DNA of 64,000 nt from Bacillus sp. FSL K6-3431. GTDB taxonomy: Bacteria; Bacillota; Bacilli; Bacillales; Bacillaceae_C. The stretch spans positions 930,001 to 994,000 of the forward strand of contig NZ_JBBOCT010000001.1 of assembly GCF_038002605.1 (NCBI RefSeq), in the 5' to 3' direction. Numbering within the stretch: the stretch's first letter is position 1; each line of letters opens with the position of its first letter. Made by a program: the position numbers and the translations under genes. The notes under the pieces are model-generated. The model saw only the letters and a program-made list of their open reading frames with translations, had not been told where the DNA came from and did not search any database. Positions 36,284 to 44,567 of the stretch are shown here, one piece after another.

Positions 36284-36633
36284 GGCTTAGATCCCCCTTC
36301 TCATAATGTTTCTATTATACGCTAAAATACAGGATAATCCAAATCATCCTGCAATATATCATTATAATAGGCTTAATTGCAATATTATTTTACTTTTGGT
36401 GATATGTATTCAGATAACGATAGAGAATTTTTAATCCTTTTTATTATATTCAATATAACTTTATATATGTTTATATTTTTTATATCGTCAAAAATAAAGT
36501 CATTTTATTATAAATAGGATCCCGTTATTTCTATTATATACTTTGTTGATGGCAGTTTCACTCTTTTCGTTGCAACGAGAATTTATCTCCAATTGTTGAA
36601 TTGATCAAGCTCGATTCATTTGAAAGTATTTTT
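36284..36633. other. Gene-free AT-rich spacer
   Basis: About 350 bases, very AT-rich, no convincing ORF or hairpin. It separates the conserved centre from the accessory right part. Confidence 0.5.
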
Positions 36634-36966
36634 CTAATCTGCAAAATCTATTTCAATTATTGACTCGTAATCGATATTAATCAAATCACCTTTTAAATCC
36701 ACAATGCGCACGTGCTTATTAATATCGTCCACTTTATTTATAATACCTTCCAGCTCTTCAGTGTATCCATCGTTCCATAACTCGAATTTAACCGGCAAGC
36801 GAAACTCTACTGCGGTGTTAATTTTTTCATCAATTTCGGATAATTGATACTCGTCAAGAATCGGCTTATTCATTTTGTAATAATCGTTATTCATAGCCTT
36901 TATCATAGCTACGTGCTCAGGTAGCATCATGGCCGTCCACTTTTTCGTTCCACGATCTCTAATCAT
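36634..36966 (-). CDS. YolD-like family protein
   Basis: A 110-residue protein with IRDRGTKKWTAMMLPEHVAMIK at the start and a C-terminal strand with IDYESIIEIDF. This is the YolD-like family, usually found next to Y-family DNA polymerases (UvrX/YqjW) in Bacilli and on plasmids and phages. No polymerase gene is here. The start overlaps the stop of the upstream gene as TAATG, so it is translationally coupled. Confidence 0.8.
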   Translation of the reverse strand: MIRDRGTKKWTAMMLPEHVAMIKAMNNDYYKMNKPILDEYQLSEIDEKINTAVEFRLPVKFELWNDGYTEELEGIINKVDDINKHVRIVDLKGDLINIDYESIIEIDFAD

Positions 36967-37184
36967 TACGCACCCCTTCTCTGTCGTAAAGATCCGATAG
37001 ATAGAATGTTGCTTAACTTAAATGTGCGGAACTGTCTTCTTGTGTAGCAATAGGCTTTTACTATTATTTCGTTAACAGCAATAACTTTAATGATACGTTG
37101 CGAAATCGTTCCTTCATTAGATAAATAAATCATTTCAAATTTATCTTGTGATCCAGCAGCTCGTTTAAGTAAACCTATCATCAT
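36966..37184 (-). CDS. Small WYL-like protein paired with YolD
   Basis: A 72-residue protein, MMIGLLKRAAGSQDKFEMIY and so on, with EMIYLSNEG..SQRIIKV and AYCYTRRQFRTFKLSNILS. The pattern of strands and the RxFxLxNI ending resemble the WYL fold in miniature. Such genes often precede yolD in Bacilli. The start is placed at 37184 because GAGAGGTG lies just in front; an upstream in-frame start lacks one. Function unknown. Confidence 0.65.
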   Translation of the reverse strand: MMIGLLKRAAGSQDKFEMIYLSNEGTISQRIIKVIAVNEIIVKAYCYTRRQFRTFKLSNILSIGSLRQRRGA

Positions 37185-37408
37185 CCCCACACCTCTCAGA
37201 ACGTTTGTTTGCATTTATTATATGCGGATATGCGTTTAATTACTACTGGAAAAAATGAGGAAATAAAAAAAACCCTTCTTACTGAGAAAGGCACTTTAAA
37301 AAACAGATGTGGCTTTGAAATAAAGTTTGATTAAAAACACCTTATCAACCCTTTTTAATTTGGCCTTTTCAAGTAAAGCACTGTTGTTACATACTAGTGT
37401 TGAGTGTC

Positions 37409-37500
37409 AATAAAGTTGTTTAATTTACAATAAAGTTGTTTAATTTACAATAAAGTTGTTTAATTTACAATAAAGTTGTTTAATTTACAATAAAGTTTTT
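37409..37500 (+). repeat. 20-bp tandem repeat, four and a half copies
   Basis: The unit TAAAGTTGTTTAATTTACAA occurs four times without a single change from 37411 to 37490, then a partial, diverged copy. No spacers separate the units. Single, diverged members of the same family lie at 38068-38212 (opposite orientation), 42258-42317 and 45306-45332. Confidence 0.95.
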
Positions 37501-37515
37501 TAAAAATGCGAGTCA

Positions 37516-37548
37516 TTCTATTCAGCAATCGGGCCAGATTGTTGAAGA
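37516..37548. repeat. GGGC..ATTGTTGAA dispersed repeat, copy 1
   Basis: TATTCAGCAATCGGGC followed by ATTGTTGAA. Related copies are at 38024-38055, 38344-38380, 39719-39775, 40148-40185, 46674-46702 and 46806-46838, in both orientations, always outside genes. Confidence 0.55.
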
Positions 37549-37638
37549 TCGGCAAGAAAAAACGAAATAGCAATCTAGAAGAAATGGAAAAAAGCAGCAG
37601 ATGGTATAGTAAAGATAAAAATAAAGGAGGTAGTCTTT

Positions 37639-38001
37639 TTGGAAACGACAAATGGAGAATTCAAAGGTGGAAATAATATTGCCCTAAAGATTCCAAAATT
37701 CAAGTACAACGAGACGGTGCAATTTTATAAGGAAGTGATAAAGCTGCCATATTTGGGCTTCAAGTCTGAATCACATGCCTTTCAGTTTGGCGATGCCACA
37801 CTGTGGTTGGATTGTATGGACAATTATTCTCAACAAGATGTATGGCTGGAGATTCAGACAGACAATGTGAAGATAGCAGCAGAGTATTTACATGAGAATC
37901 ACATTAATAGAAGAGATGAAGTGGAGGTACACGAGAACTCAGAGGGTTACTGGATTTCGGATCCCTGTGGAACAATCCTCAGAGTCAATCCACAAAAATA
38001 G
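37639..38001 (+). CDS. VOC family protein within the repeat-rich zone
   Basis: A 120-residue vicinal-oxygen-chelate-fold protein: NETVQFYKEVIKLPYLGF at 24-41, the middle strand block ATLWLDCMDNY and a C-terminal YWISDPCGTILRVNP. TTG start with AAGGAGG eight bases before it. On the left it is preceded by the 20-bp tandem repeat and on the right followed by inverted copies of the same repeat, so the gene sits inside a repeat-bounded cassette. Substrate unknown. Confidence 0.75.
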   Translation: METTNGEFKGGNNIALKIPKFKYNETVQFYKEVIKLPYLGFKSESHAFQFGDATLWLDCMDNYSQQDVWLEIQTDNVKIAAEYLHENHINRRDEVEVHENSEGYWISDPCGTILRVNPQK

Positions 38002-38067
38002 GAATTAAATAAACCCAGCATGCAAGTTATTCCTGAAACGGGCGCGATTGTTGAAGAAAACTTAGAT

Positions 38068-38215
38068 TTTTAAACGACTTTATTGTTATTTTAAAGTTTA
38101 GGTGAAGTGTCTTTCCATCAAAAATTAAACAACTTTATTTTAACCTTGCCCACAAATAAGGGCAAGGTTATGCTGTGTTTGAGGGTTCAAAATTAAATAA
38201 CTTTATTGTCATTCT
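38068..38215 (-). repeat. Three inverted copies of the 20-bp repeat
   Basis: TAAACGACTTTATTGTTATT, ATTAAACAACTTTATTTTAA and ATTAAATAACTTTATTGTCA, the complement of the 37409-37500 unit with a few changes. A hairpin, AACCTTGCCC/GGGCAAGGTT, lies between them at 38142-38169. Confidence 0.75.
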
Positions 38216-38306
38216 ACAACTAGACGTTTAGTTGAAGAAGATCTTCTATTATCATATGCATACTCTATACAAATCTAGTTAACATAATTGCATGTTATAG
38301 GCACTG

Positions 38307-38342
38307 AAAAAAAGGATCTTCGATTGGAAGATCCTTTTAACT
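38307..38342. terminator. Hairpin terminator-like element
   Basis: AAAAGGATCTTC and GAAGATCCTTTT enclose a five-base loop. No gene lies close on either side, so it may be the remains of a lost gene. Confidence 0.6.
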
Positions 38343-38436
38343 GCTTGTTCAATTAAAGCGCCCTTATCTTGAATAAGCATACCCTTTTTCGGGGGATATG
38401 CAAAAATACCCAAATTGACCCTTAGGGATAAACACA

Positions 38437-38465
38437 AAACAGGCTGACGTGATAGCCTGTTAATT
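38437..38465 (-). terminator. Terminator after the high-G+C kinase gene
   Basis: AACAGGCT and AGCCTGTT with an eight-base loop, just past the stop at 38469. Confidence 0.75.
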
Positions 38466-38468
38466 TTA

Positions 38469-39485
38469 TTAAACCCTCAAGGGTATGGTTTTCATTTCAT
38501 AGATTTTTTGGAGAGTATGGACATGCTTCGTCTTCTCGTCATCAGCCTCTGTGTGGAGATACCCCTCGACAAGCCTGTACCCGAATACGAGAAGGATTAT
38601 CTCGTAGACACAATGATCGGCGATTCGGGATACATCCGCATACTCCGAAAAGCCTTTGTAATACGCAGGGATGCATCGCTGGTAGTGTTCGACCATGTTA
38701 TCGATATCCGGTTCATCCGCGATCAGGCTTGCGAGATCCTCGCCCAGGTAGCCCCATCCGCTGGTATCCCAATCGATAAGCGCGAAATTCCCGTCAGCAT
38801 AGATAAGATTGGTTATCCAGAAGTCCCGGTGACATAGCACGAGGGGCAATTTTTCAATACGGGCGAATATCTCGTCTGCTTGCTCATCGATGTCGATGAG
38901 CATTTGCCGCACGTGCAGGGGCAATTCGCAGTCTTCCGATCGTATATAATCGTAGACGACCGGCCATGACCGGTAATGCAAATACGTATTCTTCATGAGA
39001 TCCGGATGGCTCAGGTTGGTCAGGCTCTCCAGCACGGCGGGTTGCTCCGCATACAGCTTGCCTTGAAAGCGCCCTAACTCCAGCGCGGCCTCTTCATACA
39101 TGTCACCGGTCAAGTCTAAATCGGTTACGCCATCGATATATTCCAGCCACAGATGATATTCATTAACTTCGGCATTGAACTCGGCGTGATAACATATCGG
39201 CCAACGGAGGGCTTGCGAGAAAGTCGCTCCCAAGTCAGACGAATAGAGATCATATTCTCGACGCCATGAACCCGGATCGCCGTAACGCTCCCATTTGTTC
39301 TGGATTTTCAGCACTATACGGTAAGGCAATTTTTCGCCATCCACGGTTTCGGCGATCCCCTTTACCAGGTACACATTCCCCACAGATCCGCCCTGTAACG
39401 GCATAGTTTGGCAGTCAGTAGAGATGATATTCGTCTTGAACCGTTGGTTTAAAGCATAAATCAGCTTTTCAAGTTCAATATTCAT
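38469..39485 (-). CDS. APH-fold phosphotransferase of foreign base composition
   Basis: A 338-residue protein with the kinase loop VLCHRDFWITNLIY near residue 218 and metal site ALIDWDTSGWG about 15 residues later. The N-lobe contains RIVLKIQNKW. Its G+C is clearly higher than the AT-rich sequence on either side, with many CG-ending codons, which suggests transfer, perhaps from a Paenibacillus-like donor. GGAGGAATAA precedes the ATG. It may act on an aminoglycoside, macrolide or metabolite; no resistance subfamily can be named. Confidence 0.8.
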   Translation of the reverse strand: MNIELEKLIYALNQRFKTNIISTDCQTMPLQGGSVGNVYLVKGIAETVDGEKLPYRIVLKIQNKWERYGDPGSWRREYDLYSSDLGATFSQALRWPICYHAEFNAEVNEYHLWLEYIDGVTDLDLTGDMYEEAALELGRFQGKLYAEQPAVLESLTNLSHPDLMKNTYLHYRSWPVVYDYIRSEDCELPLHVRQMLIDIDEQADEIFARIEKLPLVLCHRDFWITNLIYADGNFALIDWDTSGWGYLGEDLASLIADEPDIDNMVEHYQRCIPAYYKGFSEYADVSRIADHCVYEIILLVFGYRLVEGYLHTEADDEKTKHVHTLQKIYEMKTIPLRV

Positions 39486-39785
39486 TTATTCCTCCATTTT
39501 CTTCTTTGTCGATGAGGTAGCGCATATTATCCTGGATATACTCGTTATCATGTTGCGGGGCATAGATACATCCGGTTAACATGATTTTCTTATGGTGAAT
39601 CGTTTTAAATAAATTTTTACATATTTCTAACAGATAAGCACTTACATTCATATAGTTTTATAAAAATTTATAAGTGAAAATCCTTCACTATACATATCGG
39701 TTTTTTTGAAGAGGGTTGTTCAATTCAATTATATGGCCCTTTTAGCTGCTTGCTAATTAAAGCGTCCTTTTCTGGGAGACAGTTA

Positions 39786-40103
39786 TTACGAATGAATTTC
39801 TTCTTTTTTGCTATAAATTTCATAAGCAAAATATCCAAATAAGAAACCTATCCCGGGTCCCCAAGTGATTGTAGATAGTAAGGAAATTGAGGAAAACATG
39901 CTTAAAAGTAAAGCAACAGCAAAACCAATCATCATTCCGAATGGTATTAAACTATCTAATATAATTTGAGCGCTTTTAGATTTTTTCTTACCCAGGGTAC
40001 CTTTCTTATATTTATGTTTCATTCTTAGAATTACAAATACTGCAATTCCACCCACTATTACAACAGGCAGTGAAATACGAGCAATGTCCAAAGCTAAGTC
40101 CAT
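39786..40103 (-). CDS. Hypothetical three-span membrane protein
   Basis: A 105-residue protein with hydrophobic segments at about 6-28, 50-72 and 78-96, separated by a strongly basic loop (RMKHKYKKGTLGKKKSK). AAAGGGGG lies six bases before the ATG at 40103; the frame extends upstream without a ribosome site. No family recognised. It is followed on the minus strand by a GGGC-type repeat copy at 39719-39775. Confidence 0.6.
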   Translation of the reverse strand: MDLALDIARISLPVVIVGGIAVFVILRMKHKYKKGTLGKKKSKSAQIILDSLIPFGMMIGFAVALLLSMFSSISLLSTITWGPGIGFLFGYFAYEIYSKKEEIHS

Positions 40104-40408
40104 ATTATATTCCCCCTTTCTTCCGCTTTCAAATTGATTCAATTTTAACATAACTTATTCCATTAAATGGCCCTATAATTGAACAAGATCCCAAAGCATC
40201 AGATGAATACATTATACAAATCTAGCTAACATAAAACAACCACCTCAGTGCAAGAGGTTTTCATGTGTCCGTGTTTATTGGTTATGCGTGATTTTATACA
40301 ACCTTGATACATCCACGTTTTTGGCTTCTGAGGAAGCCTCGCAGCTGCATAAAAAAAGGGGGGTTTATGCAAGCTCTTTTTTCACTAAAGTTGTATGTCA
40401 ACACTAAA

Positions 40409-41213
40409 CTAGACACTTTTCTTAAGGGTATCATGTTTATATTTTACGGAGCTCAAGTAAGAGTGAACTATGAGTACGAATGTTATTAAACCAGTGGACA
40501 TAGTCACTAAGTTCAAGTGCCAGTTATTCAATACTTTCAAAATGCATATCTTGCGTAAATTCAGTCTTAAACAATTTAAATGTTGCTTCAGCCACGACGT
40601 TATCATAAGGATTTCCCTTCATGCTCAACGATCGTTTGATCTCAAATGTTTTTAACGCTTCATCACGATCCGTATGAGAAAGTTGTATGTCTCGCAAGTC
40701 TTTTTTCACACTAGTAAAAGCCTTGTAAACAAGTGCCGCATCTTTATTTGGTCCTGCACTATAGCCTATAATTTCTCGGTTCAATAAATCCACCAAGAAA
40801 CAAACGTAGCACCATTTATTTAGTACGCGCACGTAGGTTAAATCGCTGACAATGACTGCTGATTCTTCTTGGTCATCAAAATTTCGATCCAGTACATTTC
40901 CAACAGCTTCATCATTTACTTTTGTTTTTTGGGGCTTAAATCGTGCGATGTTGTATTTAGATACTAGACCTTGTTCGTGCATGATTCGGCCGATCCGTCT
41001 GCGGGATACTTGATGGCCTATCTTTTGTAATTCAACTTTTATTTTGCGTGTGCCATATGCGCTGCGATTTTGAAGAAATATCGTTCGAATCAAATGATCT
41101 AACCCATCTTCGGTTTCTTGTTCAACTGGCATATAGTAATAACTACTTCTTGGAATTTGCAGGACACCGCACATTGCTGATACAAAGTATTTGTGGACAT
41201 TGATCCGAATCAC
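40409..41213 (-). pseudogene. IS3-family transposase OrfB, broken
   Basis: The N-terminal HTH_21 and rve domains read well: YGTRKIKVELQKIGHQVSRRRI and VSDLTYVRV (first catalytic Asp). Then HTDR runs straight into DEALKTFEIKRS, so about nine residues that relatives carry after HTDRG are deleted. After FESIE a TAA stops the frame. The former continuation reads LALELSDYVHWFNN, then shifts frame and ends YKHDTLKKSV. With a deletion, a nonsense codon and a frameshift, the transposase is inactive. Confidence 0.88.
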
Positions 41214-41215
41214 AT

Positions 41216-41449
41216 TTACTTTCGTCCCATGATCAGCGCGGCTTGCTTTAAAATGTCATTCTCCATTCGAAGGCGTGCCATTTCTTTCTTAAGATGGATC
41301 AGCTCATTTTCTTTATCAGATCGATTATCTTTCTCTTGAAAGGATCCAGAGCTCTCGGACTGACGAATCCACCGGTCTAATGCTGAAGCTGTTAGCTCAT
41401 TGTAGCCTTTCCAAAGCACAGATTGTTGAATAAGAAAAAAGCGATTCAT
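41216..41449 (-). pseudogene. IS3-family OrfA, N-terminally damaged
   Basis: The C-terminal two thirds (DRWIRQSESSGSF to the leucine-zipper part LRMENDILKQAALIMGRK) are standard OrfA. The first 20 residues do not form the usual helix-turn-helix start (RRKYSxEFK...), which points to 5' loss or a frameshift. It is placed two bases before OrfB, the arrangement that normally allows a programmed frameshift fusion. Confidence 0.75.
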
Positions 41450-41564
41450 TTTAGGAATCGCACTTCTGATTTATTTAATTAGATTGTAACTTTCTTAGTA
41501 TTACTCCGTTTACAATAACTCCGATAAACCCAGTAATTGAAAAAACATAAGAAGTTATTTAACA

Positions 41565-42008
41565 CTAATGAATTATTGCTGCTCTCAAATCACTAACACC
41601 ATTCTCCAAATAGCCCTTTAAACACGTTAACATATATACCCAACCTTCTTTTTGTCCTAGCATTTTGTTTACTATTTGAGGGTCAGCTTCATTAAGACCT
41701 GATTCGTTTACCTCAATAATTGTACTGGCACGATCCAACTCTTTTAGTGTAATTGTAACAACTGTTTCTTCATCAGATTCTCCACCCCATGAAAACACGA
41801 TTTTCATGTTTTCCACGATTTCTAATACATTTACAACGCCTTCTGCTTCGTATTCATCATATCTTAATGTAACAGACTTGCCTTGTTCCCATCTTTCGGA
41901 ACTCGATGAGAACCAAAAATTCCCGATTTTTAAAGGGTCTACAAAGGCTTCAAACACCTCATTAGACGGCTTATCTATTCTAAATTTCGTAGTTACTTGA
42001 GTATCCAT
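41565..42008 (-). CDS. SRPBCC/AHSA1 domain protein
   Basis: A 147-residue START-like fold protein: RIDKPSNEVFEAFVDPLKIGNFWF at the start, a middle KIVFSWGG and the C-terminal helix KEGWVYMLTCLKGYLE. It is a cytosolic ligand-binding fold with no assigned substrate. GAAAGAGAGTTG lies before the ATG. It survives intact between IS remnants. Confidence 0.82.
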   Translation of the reverse strand: MDTQVTTKFRIDKPSNEVFEAFVDPLKIGNFWFSSSSERWEQGKSVTLRYDEYEAEGVVNVLEIVENMKIVFSWGGESDEETVVTITLKELDRASTIIEVNESGLNEADPQIVNKMLGQKEGWVYMLTCLKGYLENGVSDLRAAIIH

Positions 42009-42217
42009 AACAAATTCAACTCTCTTTCAGAATATTTAAAACTTCTTCCGTTATACCCTATTTTACACATTTTTCGTCTTAATACTAAAAACACTCTTAT
42101 TAAACTAAGCTGCCCGTTTTAGCTTTAAGTACATTCTTTCACAAAATCCATATATCATTTCAATTATTTCTATAAATTTAATTTACACTGACTCAATAAG
42201 TAAGTCCTTTTACAACG

Positions 42218-42252
42218 AAACACCCCTTTAGATAAAAAATCCAAAGGGGTAA
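42218..42252. terminator. Hairpin with ACCCCTTT/AAAGGGGT arms
   Basis: An eight-base perfect stem with a loop of about 14 bases, AT-rich surroundings. It may end either neighbour. Confidence 0.5.
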
Positions 42253-42257
42253 TGCTT

Positions 42258-42317
42258 CGCAACTTTTTTATAAACATCGCATCTTTTTTACAAACGTCGC
42301 GACTTTATTTTAAATCA
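42258..42317 (-). repeat. Three degenerate 20-bp repeat units
   Basis: TCGCAACTTTTTTATAAACA, TCGCATCTTTTTTACAAACG and TCGCGACTTTATTTTAAATC follow each other exactly at 20-base steps. They match the complement of the 37409-37500 unit in the CGACTTTATT..AAAT core. Confidence 0.6.
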
Positions 42318-42420
42318 ACAACAGAGTATTAGATAAATCGGGAAAAACTGTAGTGACTGTTTATAATAAGCAGACAGAAAAGCAGCATTCATTATGTTGG
42401 TATGCCAAAAATAAATCACA

Positions 42421-43023
42421 TTATGAAGCTTTGCTATTATTCGATAAATGATTCCCTTTATTTGTTTTTATTAGCTCAGGTCGAATAGATAATACGACAC
42501 AAATGACAATGGCACATAATAAAAAGGAGAAAATCATCGTGATACCATTCGTGATGAAGGAAAAAACGATAGGTGTTTTACCTGCTTCATAGGCATATTT
42601 AGCAAAGAAAATAACACCTGCAATAAAATGCCAAAAATAACGACCCAAGCTTCCAATGAAAATGCCTAAGGTTACAGTGAGGACCATCATCGCTTTCTTT
42701 CCTTCATATGCTGTTTTACTAACCACAGGCGCAAGTAACCCAGCAAATCCTATAAAAGTAAATGCAATAAAATATTCTATAAAGCCTTGGAGTGGTGTTA
42801 CGATATAATAATCACCGATAGCAATTTGTAGTAATCCCCATAATAAGCCTGAGATACATGCTGTCTTAACTCCCCACCTAAACGCAACGATAAAAATGGG
42901 CACCATAGCAACTGATATAGAGATAGATGGTGTAAGCTTGATGGAAGGAAGTATATCCAACACAAGTGCCATCGCTGCAAAAATAGATGCTTCTATCATT
43001 GCTTGTAAAGAAATTTTACTCAT
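42421..43023 (-). CDS. thiT: Energy-coupled thiamine transporter S component ThiT
   Basis: A 200-residue membrane protein with six predicted helices that binds thiamine and docks to the shared EcfAAT module, coded elsewhere. Typical ThiT residues include a start near LQAMIEASIFAAMALVLDIL, the loop with WGLLQIAIGDYYIVTPLQGFIEY and SLGRYFWHFIAGVIFF. The start ATG at 43023 has AGGGGG seven bases upstream. A TPP riboswitch at 43108-43192 and a terminator hairpin that overlaps the ribosome site control it, which supports the assignment. Confidence 0.95.
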   Translation of the reverse strand: MSKISLQAMIEASIFAAMALVLDILPSIKLTPSISISVAMVPIFIVAFRWGVKTACISGLLWGLLQIAIGDYYIVTPLQGFIEYFIAFTFIGFAGLLAPVVSKTAYEGKKAMMVLTVTLGIFIGSLGRYFWHFIAGVIFFAKYAYEAGKTPIVFSFITNGITMIFSFLLCAIVICVVLSIRPELIKTNKGNHLSNNSKAS

Positions 43024-43066
43024 AAAAAAACCCCCTATGATTTGTGTATTGCACGTATCCATAGGG
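43024..43066 (-). terminator. Riboswitch-controlled terminator before thiT
   Basis: On the minus strand CCCCTATG and CATAGGGG pair and are followed by GTTTTTTT directly before the ATG. The right arm also contains the ribosome site AGGGGG, so the hairpin can block both transcription and translation. A second stem, GATAGTA/TACTATT, lies just upstream. Confidence 0.8.
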
Positions 43067-43107
43067 GAACAGAAATAGTATATGAAGTTACTATCTCTTG
43101 TTCTGCC

Positions 43108-43192
43108 ACATCCCTGCGCTAGCATTAACTAACAGGTTCGAAGGGTCTGGATTAATTATCCACTCTCAGCTATTTGCTCCCCCTGTGGTACG
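43108..43192 (-). promoter_or_regulatory. TPP riboswitch (THI element)
   Basis: Read on the minus strand, the conserved order is GGGGGAGC, GCTGAGAG (43163-43170), GACCCTTCGAACCTG (43133-43147), GTTAATGCTAGCG and GCGCAGGGA (43111-43119). All diagnostic blocks of the thiamine pyrophosphate aptamer are present. It is expected to switch off thiT when TPP is plentiful. Confidence 0.97.
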
Positions 43193-43278
43193 TCGATTCA
43201 ATTATACTCATCACTATTATAACGAAGAATATATATTATGCAAGACAAATAATATAATAAGTCAGATTACTTGTACAG

Positions 43279-43625
43279 TTGAACCACTCGCCACTTAACG
43301 ATCTTAAGGTCTGTTTGAAGTGGGAGATTCCTAAGATCATCAGTGCAACCACTAGTTATTAATTAGGCTATCCCTGTAGTTCCTACGGTTAGTAGTCTTA
43401 TCGCTTCAGATTTAAGGTTCATACTTGCTTGATATCTCTGTCTTGGTGGGGTTGTATTCGGAAGAGATCCATACACCATAGCGAAATTTTTAACGTCTTT
43501 ATTGCGGTAGCCCGTGACTGGAACAGAATTGACTTGAAGCGAAGTTTTTCGCGAAAAATACGACTTGTTTGCCATACCACTTAGCTTATTCAAGTATGGT
43601 TCGAGAATGTGCCCAGGATACTTTA
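43279..43625 (-). mobile_element. IS200/IS605-type TnpB remnant with right end
   Basis: In mixed frames the minus strand encodes AKWYGKQVVFFAKNF, SSQFCSSHG, GYRNKDVKNFAMV and SMNLKSEAIRLLTVGTTGIA. This is the C-terminal RuvC-III and zinc-ribbon region of TnpB. Stops and a frameshift fall inside the ribbon and most ribbon Cys are lost. Downstream, AATCTCCCACTTC and AAGTGGCGAGTGGTTCAA resemble the hairpin right end of IS605-group elements. The remnant lies between the thiT riboswitch and a CTTAGCGTA-type repeat. Confidence 0.82.
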
Positions 43626-43630
43626 CTTAT

Positions 43631-43713
43631 TCCTTAAGTAGGTGAACTCAGCTTTTTTGATGTCGATTTGATTAATGTATGTTTTTCCGCGTTTTAACAC
43701 CAGGACCTCGTTT
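43631..43713 (+). repeat. CTTAGCGTA-type dispersed repeat, copy 1
   Basis: TTCCTTAAGTAGGTGAACTC then GCTTTTTT, ATGTATGTTTTTCCGC and AGGACC follow in the same order and spacing as at 57340-57417 and 45892-45968. The right half overlaps the 3' end of the SinI-like gene. Confidence 0.6.
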
Positions 43714-43800
43714 TAAAAGATTTTTTATTTCCTCAATTGTTAGCCCCTGCTCCTTCGCAAGAGTAATTAATGCCACCCATTCAGGATCAAGTTTTGTCAT
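43672..43800 (-). CDS. SinI-like anti-repressor (small ORF)
   Basis: A 42-residue protein: MTKLDPEWVALITLAKEQGL followed by TIEEIKNLLKRGPG. LDxEWVxLIxxAKxxGLTxEEI is the SinI dimerisation domain, the part of SinI that pairs with SinR to lift repression of biofilm genes. The conserved tail with GP is present. AGGAGG lies seven bases before the ATG. No SinR-like gene is adjacent, and a repeat overlaps its 3' end, so its last ten codons may derive from that repeat. Function as an anti-repressor is inferred from the domain. Confidence 0.8.
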   Translation of the reverse strand: MTKLDPEWVALITLAKEQGLTIEEIKNLLKRGPGVKTRKNIH

Positions 43801-44135
43801 TGTGCTTCCTCCTCTTTTATTTTTCAATCCACAATGTCAATTTTTTGTTTTTTGCCAAATTACTAGGGACTGAGCATGATCCCGGCATAATGTAACAAGA
43901 GGAAGATATCAAATAAACGAGAACATAATACTGTTACATTAGCTATAGAGGTAGTGATAAGCCTTCATTCTCGTATATAAAACAGCCCACAATATAGAAA
44001 TATTTGAACGTAAAACCCACATTGCTTTTACTAGGCTCATCTCCCCTTTTCCTTTTTCACGTTGTATCATGCAATGTGAAAAAGTCCATTCCCCAAATAT
44101 CCAAACAATTTGTAATTCCTAAAGTATAATCACCT
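43801..44135. other. Gene-free spacer
   Basis: About 335 bases of AT-rich sequence with no ORF preceded by a ribosome site and no recognisable fragment. Confidence 0.45.
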
Positions 44136-44439
44136 TTAAGCAACGCTCTTGTAAAGATTACCAAATGGCACTGAATAAATTCTGAACAACAATATCTGAA
44201 ACTCAAAAAGACTACTGTCGCCGTTAAATAGGGCATACAAGTAGTATTTTAAATAAAGTTTTTTATTTATCATGTATTGGGCTTGGGCTACGTCTGACAC
44301 TTCTGTATTTAGATAACCAACATCCTTTTCATTTTTGAAATAAGGTAAGTAAAAGCCAGAAATGTTTTAATGATTTTCCTATTGCAACGAATAACTCATC
44401 TTCATTATTGCCATCCTCTCCATTCGAACTAAAACTCAT
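44136..44439 (-). pseudogene. Frameshifted hypothetical gene
   Basis: It begins ATG with AAGAGGAA upstream and reads MSFSSNGEDGNNEDELFVAI and then GKSLKHF. One frameshift near residue 31 brings in FYLPYFKNEKDVGYLNTEVS, continuing to FQILLFRIYSVPFGNLYKSVA. The two halves join sensibly, so a one-base indel broke a gene of about 100 codons. No family recognised. Confidence 0.4.
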
Positions 44440-44567
44440 TAGAGTATTCCTCTTACATACAAAGTTCTGTTAAATTTTAATGTTGATTTATAGAGATAAA
44501 TAAAGAAAAGACCCCTTCATGCTCTATTAAGGAGCGTTAAGAGGTCATTCAACTAATAAATCATAAA

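Larger units (their letters stand above)
40392..41449 (-). mobile_element. Defective IS3-family element (IS150-like group)
   Basis: The element holds a shortened OrfA and a broken OrfB in the usual order on the minus strand. Its probable end, TGTATGTCAACACTAAACTA, is at 40392-40411, next to the OrfB stop. The other end is not recognisable because OrfA lacks its normal N-terminus. The two genes are described separately. Confidence 0.8.

Noticed and set aside
37409..37500. Possible CRISPR array
   Set aside because: The 20-bp units are head to tail with no spacers, and there are no cas genes in the window.
38508..38837. Plus-strand ORF of 109 codons
   Set aside because: Antisense of the high-G+C kinase gene; its openness follows from the GC-rich third positions of that gene.
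43363..43593. 76-codon frame as an intact gene
   Set aside because: It is part of a TnpB relic; the true frame changes in the middle of the zinc ribbon.
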